Origin: Methyloceanibacter sp.
GTDB lineage: Bacteria > Pseudomonadota > Alphaproteobacteria > Rhizobiales > Methyloligellaceae
Direction of reading: 5' to 3'
Assembly (NCBI GenBank): GCA_030064755.1
Contig: JASJEH010000098.1
Span: forward strand, 1 to 33,212
Length of the DNA stretch: 33,212 nucleotides
The first letter of the stretch is position 1, and each line of letters begins with the position of its first letter. The notes under the pieces are model-generated. The model saw only the letters and a list, made by a program, of their open reading frames with translations, was not told where the DNA came from and ran no database searches. The position numbers and the translations under genes were made by a program. Positions 23,098-30,290 of this stretch are shown here, piece by piece.

Positions 23098-23515
23098 CCT
23101 TGATCGCACGTTCGCGGCCCTGGCCGACCCAACAAGGAGAGCGCTGCTCGCCCGCCTTGAGACGGAAGCGGATGGCGTGCCGGTGAGCATCCTCGCGCAA
23201 CCGTTTTCGATGTCATTGCCGGCAATACTGAAACACCTGAAGGTGCTCTCGGATGCCGGCCTCGTCAGCCGAAAGAAGACCGGCCGCACCGTCACGTGTC
23301 GTCTGAATGCCGACCCCATGGAGCATGCCATGGACTGGCTCGAACACTACCAGCGCTTCTGGACCGAGCGGCTCGACCGTCTCGCAAACTTTGTGGAGGA
23401 AGACCCATGTCCGCAGTCTCGGAACTCACAACAAAACCAAGCCTCTCACTCAAGCGGCGCTTCAACGCGACGCCCGAAAAGGTCTACGCGGCATGGACGG
23501 ACCCCGCGCAGATAG
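23075..23515 (+). CDS. ArsR-family transcriptional regulator
   Basis: The protein is a winged-helix ArsR/SmtB-type repressor: ALADPTRRALLARL (about 15-28), then the recognition region SMSLPAILKHLKVLSDAGLV (45-64) and a wing (RKKTGRTVTCRL). The segment HAMDWLEHYQRFWTERLDRL is typical of ArsR regulators that precede SRPBCC/AHSA1 genes; no metal-binding cysteines are present. The C-terminal 35 or so residues (after about 111) overlap the SRPBCC gene in another frame and look like unselected sequence, so the family-like part ends near EEDP. It is first in the arsR-SRPBCC-VOC-DUF1579 operon, with a dyad over its start codon. Confidence 0.92.
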   Translation: MVKYSDETLDRTFAALADPTRRALLARLETEADGVPVSILAQPFSMSLPAILKHLKVLSDAGLVSRKKTGRTVTCRLNADPMEHAMDWLEHYQRFWTERLDRLANFVEEDPCPQSRNSQQNQASHSSGASTRRPKRSTRHGRTPRR

Positions 23516-23853
23516 CCCAGTGGTTCGGACCGCCCCATGTAGACTATGTCGAGGCCCAGGCCGACGCGCGAGAAGGCGGCCACTACCGCATCTTCATGCG
23601 CGACAAAGACGGCGATGAGCACGACGTCAGTGGCGTCTATCGCAAAGTGATCCCCAACCAAGAGCTGGTTTTCACCTGGGCCTGGAAATCGACGCCGGAG
23701 CGAGAGTCCCTTGTCACCATACTGATCAGGCCGGACGGCGACGGGACACTCTTCACGCTGACTCACGAACAGTTCTTTGACGAGGTTGCTCGGGACAATC
23801 ACAACAAGGGTTGGACGGCTTGTCTCGACGCGCTCGAAGAGTTCTTTGGGTAG
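23407..23853 (+). CDS. SRPBCC (AHSA1-like) protein
   Basis: The 148-residue protein has the START/SRPBCC fold of the AHSA1 group: SLKRRFNATPEKVYAAWTDP (13-32), the QWFGPPH segment, a central GGHYRIFMRDKDG and SGVYRKVIPNQELVFTW. The ending is NHNKGWTACLDALEEFFG. These proteins form a hydrophobic pocket that binds small ligands, and the ligand is unknown. It starts inside the arsR reading frame (109-nt overlap) with GGAGGAAG about 6 nt upstream of the ATG. Genes of this type linked to ArsR regulators are common and often lie near VOC and DUF1579 genes. Confidence 0.92.
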   Translation: MSAVSELTTKPSLSLKRRFNATPEKVYAAWTDPAQIAQWFGPPHVDYVEAQADAREGGHYRIFMRDKDGDEHDVSGVYRKVIPNQELVFTWAWKSTPERESLVTILIRPDGDGTLFTLTHEQFFDEVARDNHNKGWTACLDALEEFFG

Positions 23854-23914
23854 TCCACGTGCGGACAGCGTCAACACATGGAACGGCAAAAGCCCCCCGC
23901 GGAATGAGGTCACG

Positions 23915-24331
23915 ATGAAACTGAACCCCTATCTGAACTTCGATGGCACATGCGAAGAGGCCATGAAGCGCTACGCCGAGGTCCTCGGCGGTGAGATTGT
24001 CGCCATGATGCACTTCGACGAAATGCCAGGGGAGCGGGACTTCCCACCCGAAATGGCCAAGAAGGTCGCCCATGCGCGGCTTCGGATTGGCCAATCCGTG
24101 CTCATGGCGTCAGACGCACAAGGTCCATACGCGCCCATGCAAGGTGCTTCGATCACCCTCAACATTACCGAGCCTGACAAGGCCGAGGCCGTCTACAACG
24201 CCTTACTCGAAGGCGGTACTTCGCTGATGCCGCTCGACGAAACGTTCTGGGCGCACAAATTCGGTATGCTCGTCGATCGCTTTGGCACGCGTTGGATGGT
24301 CAACTGCGAGAAACCCGGGGACTGGTCCTAG
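23915..24331 (+). CDS. PhnB/YjdN-like VOC protein
   Basis: The 138-residue single-domain VOC protein is of the PhnB/YjdN type: KLNPYLNFDGTCEEAMKRYA at the start, GGEIVAMMHFDEMPG, then LMASDA and a C-terminal MLVDRFGTRWMVNCEKP. This group lacks the usual metal ligands of glyoxalases and has no confirmed activity. The ATG at 23915 has GAGG 6 nt upstream; the longer reading overlaps the SRPBCC gene. It is third in the ArsR operon, 61 bp after SRPBCC. Confidence 0.9.
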   Translation: MKLNPYLNFDGTCEEAMKRYAEVLGGEIVAMMHFDEMPGERDFPPEMAKKVAHARLRIGQSVLMASDAQGPYAPMQGASITLNITEPDKAEAVYNALLEGGTSLMPLDETFWAHKFGMLVDRFGTRWMVNCEKPGDWS

Positions 24332-24405
24332 ACAACACGGGCTACTGACAGTTACGCGCCAGTCCGGCATAGTTGACCCTCATCCAGGTAAGGCGGATAG
24401 GGACC

Positions 24406-24933
24406 ATGGCCGAGGCGACAGCGCCCGAAAGCAAACCCGACGAAGCGAGCATGTCGGCCAAGCCCCAGGAAGAGCATGATTGGCTGCATCGGCTAATCGG
24501 CGACTGGGGCTTTGAAGGTGAGTGCATCATGGACCCGAGCGAGCCCCCGACGAAGAGCGTTGGCGAGGCCACGGTTCGGTCACTCGATGGTTTGTGGATC
24601 TTGTGTGAAGGAGTCGGCGATGCGCCAGACGGCGTACCCGTCAACAGTCTAATTACATTGGGCTACGATCCTCAGAAGAAGCGGTTTGTCGGCAGTTTCA
24701 TCGCGGGGTGCATGACGCATTTGTGGACGTATGAGGGCACGCTGGACCAAACGGGCAAAGTGCTGACACTCGACACGGAAGGACCGGGCTTTTCAGACGA
24801 CGGAGCCTTAGTCCCCTATCAGGACGTGATCGAAATCGAGAGCAACGATCACTGGACGATGAAGTCGCGAATGCGCGGCGAGGACGGTCAGTGGTTTCAA
24901 TTCGTGACGGCCCATTACCGGCGCAAGACGTAA
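24406..24933 (+). CDS. DUF1579 family protein
   Basis: The 175-residue cytoplasmic protein of the DUF1579 family has, after a short charged N-terminus, HDWLHRLIGDWGFEGECIMD (about 25-44). It then shows DGLWILCEGVG, TLGYDPQKKRFVGSFI, HLWTYEGTLDQTGKVLTLD and a C-terminal MRGEDGQWFQFVTAHYRR. The fold is probably a lipocalin-like beta-barrel; function is unknown. The ATG at 24406 has GGATAGGG upstream, and 24451 is an alternative. It ends the ArsR operon. Its stop is 2 bp from the stop of the convergent AsmA-like gene. Confidence 0.88.
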   Translation: MAEATAPESKPDEASMSAKPQEEHDWLHRLIGDWGFEGECIMDPSEPPTKSVGEATVRSLDGLWILCEGVGDAPDGVPVNSLITLGYDPQKKRFVGSFIAGCMTHLWTYEGTLDQTGKVLTLDTEGPGFSDDGALVPYQDVIEIESNDHWTMKSRMRGEDGQWFQFVTAHYRRKT

Positions 24934-24935
24934 GC

Positions 24936-27683
24936 TCAGCGCCGCCGCTCGCGCTCCTGTTCGCCGTCCAAGATACCGAGACCGAGGGGACCTCTGGAGC
25001 GCCGTTCCCGTTCCGCCTCACGCTCCTGCACACGCCCGTCCTCGCGGGTCGTCGTGCGGATCACGTGGCACGGCCGGTGCCGTACTTCGCCCTGCCTCGG
25101 CTGAATGATGTGATCGAGGGCATTGAACGGAAAGGCAAGCGATCCGGCCAGCGCGTTCAGCACCGGCGCGCCTTCCAGGTGAAGCTTGGGATGGTAGAGA
25201 TTTCCCTGAATGGCAAATGGCTGTGTGACCTTGATGAGTTCCTGGCGCAAGGGCTGCGGCTTAAATCGCATGTCGATGGTCTCGCGCCGCAAGTTCACAT
25301 AGCCGACACCGGCGATCTGGACTTCGCGGGTCTCGAAGACAAGACCACGGGTAGTGCCACGCCCCTCGCGAAATCCGAATGGCGCGACCACGCAAACGAG
25401 TTCGGCACCGCCTTGCCTGCGCGACAGAAGCCAAGCCGGCAAACTCATACCTGTCAGGTTGATCAAATCAGTTCCGATCCAACCATCGCGTAACGACGAG
25501 TTGACCGAGCCATTGAGCGTTCGCGGTATCTCCGCCAGGCTGTCGCCAGCTCCCGAAAGGTCGTAGTCCACATTGAGCGTGCCCCGGACCGGCAAGCTCT
25601 CCTCCATCTCTTTGAGTATCGCGCCAATACGAAGCCGATCTACCCGCCCCTTAAGGGCGAAACTCGTCGGCTTCTTGCGCGTGTCGATTTTACCCGACGC
25701 TGTAGCGCGCCCCCCAAGATAGGTGAGAGAAAGCGGGTCGAACCCTACAAGACCCGCAAGATAGGTCACGCGGCCCTTGATGTGGCTCGCGTCGGTTCCC
25801 CCTCCCGCTATTTTGGCTACATCGACTTCGAGGTCTACGGGTAGGTCCTTCCACATATCCCCATAATTGACGACATCGAGGTCCTTCTCGTTGACATTCG
25901 CCACATATGTCGTGCCGACAGCATGGAGTTTCTTCATGTCGGACAAGTGCAACAAGGGGGACGAGAGGCTGCCGGTCAACGCAGGCTTCCCATTGGTGAC
26001 GGCGCCGCTGAGCACACCCTTGATCGTGGTCTCGCCGGCTAATGCGGTCCCGGAAAGATCGATCCTGTTCTTGCCACCAGAGACGTCGCCGTCGAACTTG
26101 ATCTGACCGGTATCGTCAACCTTGGTGCCGAGAGCGGCAGCCAGGGCCTCGAAGTCCGGAATGTCTAGCTTCGTCGAAAGCTTGAAGTCGTCGCCCGCCC
26201 TCACATCATCGAAGGATAAATCGAGAGCAAGCGCGAGCAATTTGCTGCCTGTGACCTTGGCCGAGAGCTTTTCTAGTCCAAGTGATCCGTCGGAGTCCGA
26301 CACCGCAAAGTCGCCTGCGAAGCGGCCGAGCCCGGCGACTTCCTCATTGACGGCAAGATCGAGAAACTCAGTAGTCGGAATATCGACGACGCCCTTAAGG
26401 TCCACACCCTGAAAGTCAATGATGTCCTTCACGTCTCCGGCAATACGCACGCCCGGCCTGTTTGCATCGCCAGCCAATATCACCAAGTCATAAAGCCCAA
26501 GCTGGCCGTCTTTGTCCTTGTACAGCCGCTCCGCCGTTATCGGTCCCAGCGTGCTAAGCGTTGTGTCGAGCGCTGTCGTATCGATGGTGAGGTCGCGCAC
26601 CAAGACACCATCATGAGAACCTCTTAGCTTCCCCGAGAGCCCCGTAATCCCAATTCGCAAGAATGGCCAAACCTGGCTGTCAGGATTGTCATGGGGCTTG
26701 AGCTTGCCATCGAGGTCGAGCTGTAGCCCTGTCATCGCGGACAGGTCCTCAATCCCGCCGGATACCGTGTATACATCGCCCGACTCGAAGGCGACCTTGA
26801 GCATGAGATCCGAGAGCTTCAGCGCTTCCATCGGGCCGGAAACGCGCGCCGAGAGATCGCCGGTGCCGTCTAGCTCCCCCTTGATTTCATAGATCTTCAG
26901 GATGTTCTCTAGTGAAGGAGACTTGGCGGTCACCTTCAAGTCGACCACGTCGCCAACCGAGCCGAATTTGTAGTCTCCGGCAAACACCGCCGCGACGCCA
27001 GCATGATCGATCGAAAAATCGAAGGTCCGTGTGCCGTCGCCTGCACGCGGCTTCACATCGCCAGCCAACTTCCAGGGTTCGTCGTTGAGGTGCCCCTTGG
27101 CATCGACCCTGATCGATCCGTCGTCCTTGGCCTTGCTCACCACGGCGTCGAAGCCGTAGCGCAACGTGAAACCACTCTCTTGGTCGACGAGGTCGAAGGT
27201 CGTGTCGTGCAGCTCGAAATTGCTGGACACCGCCGAGTGCACGACATTGCTGACGAACTCCGCGATCGCTTCAACGCCCTCGTACTCCGTCTCTCGGCCA
27301 GGCGGGATGTCGATGACAACCTTGAGTCCGTCGATCTCTAGCCCCTTGAGATCGACATGGCCTGTCAGAATCGGCAGCAGCGGAATTTCCAAGGAGACGG
27401 CCTTGATCGACAGGTCCTTCATATCGGACGGCAGGCGGCTCTCTGCGGCGGCGATGTCCTGCAAGGACACGGTTGGCTCAAGACCGAAGCCAATCTCAAC
27501 CGGTCCCTTTATCTCAACAGGCACATCGATCGCGTCGCTCAGGAAGTGCTCGGCCGCCTTGCGCCGCACGTCCTCGAATGGGCCGGCAGAGATCAGCAAC
27601 AGCGCCGCGAGCGGGATCGCCAGGATCACGGCGCAGACAAAGAGGATGCGGACGATCAAACGGCGTGGCGATGAGTGACGCAT
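24936..27683 (-). CDS. AsmA-like large envelope protein
   Basis: The 915-residue protein has one N-terminal transmembrane helix (about 10-33) and a long periplasmic beta-rich region. It starts as an AsmA family member (AAEHFLSDAIDVPVEIKGPV) and carries the AsmA C-terminal domain at about 690-860 (VRGTLNVDYDLSGAGDSLAE, then ETREVQIAGVGYVNLRRETID). AsmA-like proteins are related to chorein-type lipid-transfer bridges and affect outer-membrane lipid balance. The last 60 or so residues are very rich in Arg and Glu and look disordered. The ribosome site is weak. A 365-bp gap with unusual repeats lies upstream, and the gene converges with DUF1579. Confidence 0.9.
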   Translation of the reverse strand: MRHSSPRRLIVRILFVCAVILAIPLAALLLISAGPFEDVRRKAAEHFLSDAIDVPVEIKGPVEIGFGLEPTVSLQDIAAAESRLPSDMKDLSIKAVSLEIPLLPILTGHVDLKGLEIDGLKVVIDIPPGRETEYEGVEAIAEFVSNVVHSAVSSNFELHDTTFDLVDQESGFTLRYGFDAVVSKAKDDGSIRVDAKGHLNDEPWKLAGDVKPRAGDGTRTFDFSIDHAGVAAVFAGDYKFGSVGDVVDLKVTAKSPSLENILKIYEIKGELDGTGDLSARVSGPMEALKLSDLMLKVAFESGDVYTVSGGIEDLSAMTGLQLDLDGKLKPHDNPDSQVWPFLRIGITGLSGKLRGSHDGVLVRDLTIDTTALDTTLSTLGPITAERLYKDKDGQLGLYDLVILAGDANRPGVRIAGDVKDIIDFQGVDLKGVVDIPTTEFLDLAVNEEVAGLGRFAGDFAVSDSDGSLGLEKLSAKVTGSKLLALALDLSFDDVRAGDDFKLSTKLDIPDFEALAAALGTKVDDTGQIKFDGDVSGGKNRIDLSGTALAGETTIKGVLSGAVTNGKPALTGSLSSPLLHLSDMKKLHAVGTTYVANVNEKDLDVVNYGDMWKDLPVDLEVDVAKIAGGGTDASHIKGRVTYLAGLVGFDPLSLTYLGGRATASGKIDTRKKPTSFALKGRVDRLRIGAILKEMEESLPVRGTLNVDYDLSGAGDSLAEIPRTLNGSVNSSLRDGWIGTDLINLTGMSLPAWLLSRRQGGAELVCVVAPFGFREGRGTTRGLVFETREVQIAGVGYVNLRRETIDMRFKPQPLRQELIKVTQPFAIQGNLYHPKLHLEGAPVLNALAGSLAFPFNALDHIIQPRQGEVRHRPCHVIRTTTREDGRVQEREAERERRSRGPLGLGILDGEQERERRR

Positions 27684-27720
27684 AAGGGAGCTAGCTACCT
27701 TTGTTGAAGTCCCGCGAGCT

Positions 27721-27761
27721 TAGAGCCTTTCATGGCTAGATTGAACCATTCTGCCGAGGCG
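27721..27761. repeat. Right arm of the 41-bp perfect inverted repeat
   Basis: This arm is the exact reverse complement of bases 1-41. It lies 38 bp upstream of the AsmA-like ATG. Its outer end (27758-27761) overlaps the first arm of the adjacent double hairpin. Confidence 0.92.
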
Positions 27762-27848
27762 TTTTGGGTTCAGGATCAAGGAAAAATTCGTGAGCATATC
27801 TGGCGATACGGTCGAGAATTTTTCCGGCGATAATGAGCCCAAAACGCC
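27758..27848. repeat. Nested double hairpin
   Basis: The outer arms are 27758-27771 and 27835-27848 (13 of 14 paired, the odd one a G-U). The inner arms GGAAAAATTC (27780-27789) and GAATTTTTCC (27816-27825) are perfect. Spacers of 8 and 9 nt separate the two stems and the apical loop is 26 nt. The outer motif recurs at 27951-27964 as GCGTTTTCGGGCTC. Confidence 0.75.
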
Positions 27849-27921
27849 CGGTCTCGAAGGGAATGCGCCCTGATGGCGGTACGTCGCGATCGGAATCCGC
27901 GCCGTGGATCAATCCCGTCTA

Positions 27922-27936
27922 TTAACACCTCATTAA
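27922..27936. promoter_or_regulatory. Candidate CtrA box (TTAA-N7-TTAA)
   Basis: TTAA at 27922-27925 and TTAA at 27933-27936 are spaced by 7 bp, the core of the CtrA consensus in alphaproteobacteria. It lies about 240 bp upstream of the AsmA-like start; a single GTTAAC follows at 27980. Confidence 0.45.
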
Positions 27937-27999
27937 GAATTGTGGGGCTAGCGTTTTCGGGCTCAAAACCGAACGGGAAGTTAACAAACAAGGCGTTTC

Positions 28000-28031
28000 G
28001 GCCCGGACAGGAATGGGCTCCTGGCCGGGCC
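28000..28031 (-). terminator. Hairpin downstream of the DASS transporter
   Basis: GGCCCGG (28000-28006) pairs with CCGGGCC (28025-28031), and CAGGA (28008-28012) with TCCTG (28019-28023), with one mismatched pair between them and a 6-nt loop. It lies 18 bp past the transporter stop on the minus strand. The T-rich stretch after it is broken and starts about 8 nt away, so it may act as a weak terminator or an RNA-stabilising hairpin. Confidence 0.55.
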
Positions 28032-28048
28032 ACTTCCCACCTCGACGC

Positions 28049-29509
28049 CTAAAGGAACCGCGCTACGGCCGTGATGGCCGCGGCGATGATTGCGGCTCCA
28101 AACACATTCAGCAGTACGCCGGCCCGCATCATTTGAGGCAGGGTCACATAGCCCGTACCGAAGACAAGTGTGTTGGGCGGCGTGGCGACCGGCAACATAA
28201 AGGCTGCTGACGCCGCGAGCGCAATCGGCATCACGAACAAGAGAGGCGAGACATCTGTCCCTAGGGCCAGGCTGCCTGCAATGGGCAGGAAGGCTGCGAC
28301 CGTCGCCGTGTTGCTCATCAGCTCAGTCAGCAGAACTACAAGCAACGTCAAACTGAAGATCAGCACCAGCAGCGGCATCGCCTCCAGGAAGGACAGGCCG
28401 TCACCGATCCAGACCGCGAGCCCGGTCGTGTCGATTGCTTTCGCGAGGCTAAGTCCGCCGCCGAAGAGAATCAGGACTTCCCAGGGAACCCGGCGCACCG
28501 CGGTGCCGTCCAACAGGAAGGTCCGTTCTGACCAGTTTGCAGGGATCGTGAACAGCGCGACGGCGCCGATGAGCGCGATGCCCGTGTCTGAGATATCGAA
28601 CTCAAGCCAGTCCTCCACCAGGGGCGAGAACATCCAGCACAGCGCGACCGCGACAAAGACGGCGCAAACTCGTTTCTCCGGCCTCGTCATCGGCCCCATC
28701 TCCCGCAGCAACCCTTCCACCAGGCCGGGATCGACAGAACCGACCTTGTTGCTCACGGGAAAGGCGATTCGGGTGAGAACGACATAGGCGCACACCAAAA
28801 GGACGACAGAGATGGGAAGCGCAAGCAGCATCCAGTACGCGAAGGTCATCTCGATCCCGGAGACCTCCTCGAGATAGCTGGCTGCGAGGAGATTGGTCGG
28901 CGAGCCAACCAACGAGGCCATGCCGCCTATTGAGGCGGCGTAGGCGATGCCGAGCATCATCGCGGTGCCAAAATTGGCCGCCTCACCGTGAGCCTGCTTG
29001 CCGTCCGGCGCGACGACAGCGATGAGGGACATGGCGATCGGCAGCACCATGATGGTCGTGGCGGTGTTGGTGATCCACATGCTCAGGAAGGCGGTGGCGA
29101 GCATCTTGCCGGCGATGAGATTGAGCGGACGGCTCCCGACGGCCAGGATGATATGAAAAGCGATGCGTCGGTGCAGATTCCACTTCTCAAGGGCGAGCCC
29201 AATGAGAAAGCCGCCGAGCAGCAAGAAGACGACCGGGTGCGCGTAAGGCGCCGCTGTGCCGGCAATTTTCTCGACGCCCAGAAGCGGCAAAGTGGCGAGT
29301 GGCAAGAGCGCCGTTACGAAGAGCGGAACTGCTTCGGTTGCCCACCAGATTGCCATCCATAAAGCGAGCGCCGCGACGGACCAGGCAACGACCGACAGCC
29401 CTTCCGGTGGCGAACTAAGAAGGCAGGCCGCGAAGACGGCTGGCCCGAGAACCAAGCCAACCAGTTGATGCGGTTTGCGTCCCGCCCCGCTTTCATCAGG
29501 CTCAAGCAT
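28049..29509 (-). CDS. DASS/SLC13-family sodium:dicarboxylate (or sulfate) transporter
   Basis: The 486-residue inner-membrane transporter of the divalent anion:sodium symporter family has about eleven hydrophobic helices and two hairpin repeats with the signature SNT-type motifs. The first is WITNTATTIMVLPIA in the N-terminal half, and the second is TELMSNTATVAAFLPIA in the C-terminal half. Other family blocks are WWATEAVPLFVTALLPL near residue 56, SIGGMASLVGSPTN and FMLPVATPPNTLVFG. The substrate is probably a C4 dicarboxylate or related anion (family knowledge); it cannot be fixed from sequence. It starts at ATG 29509 and seems monocistronic. Confidence 0.93.
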   Translation of the reverse strand: MLEPDESGAGRKPHQLVGLVLGPAVFAACLLSSPPEGLSVVAWSVAALALWMAIWWATEAVPLFVTALLPLATLPLLGVEKIAGTAAPYAHPVVFLLLGGFLIGLALEKWNLHRRIAFHIILAVGSRPLNLIAGKMLATAFLSMWITNTATTIMVLPIAMSLIAVVAPDGKQAHGEAANFGTAMMLGIAYAASIGGMASLVGSPTNLLAASYLEEVSGIEMTFAYWMLLALPISVVLLVCAYVVLTRIAFPVSNKVGSVDPGLVEGLLREMGPMTRPEKRVCAVFVAVALCWMFSPLVEDWLEFDISDTGIALIGAVALFTIPANWSERTFLLDGTAVRRVPWEVLILFGGGLSLAKAIDTTGLAVWIGDGLSFLEAMPLLVLIFSLTLLVVLLTELMSNTATVAAFLPIAGSLALGTDVSPLLFVMPIALAASAAFMLPVATPPNTLVFGTGYVTLPQMMRAGVLLNVFGAAIIAAAITAVARFL

Positions 29510-29631
29510 CGATCGCGACTGCCTTCCGCTCAGGTGCCGCGAATCATCTTCCGGGCCACAGCTGACATCGTCCGCCCCGCTTTGGGCACGGTTCGCGACC
29601 CGATGTCAATTTGAGATACTTGTCCTAGCCC

Positions 29632-30258
29632 TTAGTCCTCGTCGTAAATGTCGCCCGCTTCGACGCGCTTCGAGAACGCCGTTTTGCGGCCTTCGGCAAG
29701 CAGCTTGGCCTGCTCAACCCAGTTGTCGCGCGTGACACGCCCTTTGAAGCCTTCGAGATTGGCGTCGACCCAGGCCACTTCGTCATCGGTCCAATTGGCG
29801 ATCTGGTCGAAGTGCCAGAAACCCAAACGGTTGCAGAGCTGCTCCAGCTTTGGCCCAACGCCTTTGATCTTCTTGAGATTGTCGGCCTTTCCTTCGAGCG
29901 GGGCATCGAGCGTCCTGGGTTTGACTCCTTCGTTTGCACCGGCGCGATCGAGGTCTGGATTAGGGGTCTTCTCTACCAGCGCCGCTCGCGACGCGGCCAA
30001 ACCCGGCTTTGGAGCGGAATCGGCTCCGCGCCCTTCGAGCCGTGCTTCGAGACGGCCGATCAAGTCGTCCTTCTCCTTACAGGCACCCCGACAGTCTTCG
30101 AGTTGCGCACGAAGATCCCTGATCTCAGCACGAGAACCATCCGAGACAGTTTGGCGGCGTCCGCCCCAGATAAGCCAGCCCGCGAACAGCCCCAAGAGCG
30201 CCGCAAGCAGGACCAGGAACCAGATTTCTCCGAGCAGGAAGCCCCAATTCTTGAACAT
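29632..30258 (-). CDS. Membrane-anchored helix-hairpin-helix protein
   Basis: The 208-residue protein has one N-terminal transmembrane helix (about 8-31, FLLGEIWFLVLLAALLGLFA) and a short coiled coil (about 43-75). A variable linker leads to a C-terminal helix-hairpin-helix domain (about 126-190) with DNLKKIKGVGPKLEQLCNRL and FDQIANWTDDEVAWVDANLE. The domain matches the group labelled as flap-endonuclease-like (COG3743), but no nuclease residues are seen, so a DNA- or protein-binding role is safer. The ATG at 30258 was chosen over a GTG one codon upstream because AGGGGA is 6 nt before it. It follows the OmpA-like gene by 32 bp. Confidence 0.85.
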   Translation of the reverse strand: MFKNWGFLLGEIWFLVLLAALLGLFAGWLIWGGRRQTVSDGSRAEIRDLRAQLEDCRGACKEKDDLIGRLEARLEGRGADSAPKPGLAASRAALVEKTPNPDLDRAGANEGVKPRTLDAPLEGKADNLKKIKGVGPKLEQLCNRLGFWHFDQIANWTDDEVAWVDANLEGFKGRVTRDNWVEQAKLLAEGRKTAFSKRVEAGDIYDED

Positions 30259-30290
30259 CACTAATCCCCTTTGTGTGCCATTCGGGCCCG

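Larger units (their letters stand above)
27684..28048. other. Repeat-rich intergenic region upstream of the AsmA-like gene
   Basis: This 365-bp gap lies between the AsmA-like start and the DASS transporter stop. From left to right it contains one arm of the 41-bp inverted repeat, a nested double hairpin, a TTAA-N7-TTAA box, a third copy of the hairpin-arm motif (27951-27964), a GTTAAC half-site (27980-27985) and a hairpin near the DASS stop. An 85-codon reading frame on the minus strand shows no family features. I treat the gap as non-coding, with regulatory or repeat-element character. Confidence 0.6.

Noticed and set aside
27776-28033. 85-codon frame on the minus strand in the repeat-rich gap
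   Set aside because: It spans the hairpins and the CtrA-like box, has no ribosome site or recognisable motif, and its start falls inside the hairpin downstream of the DASS gene.
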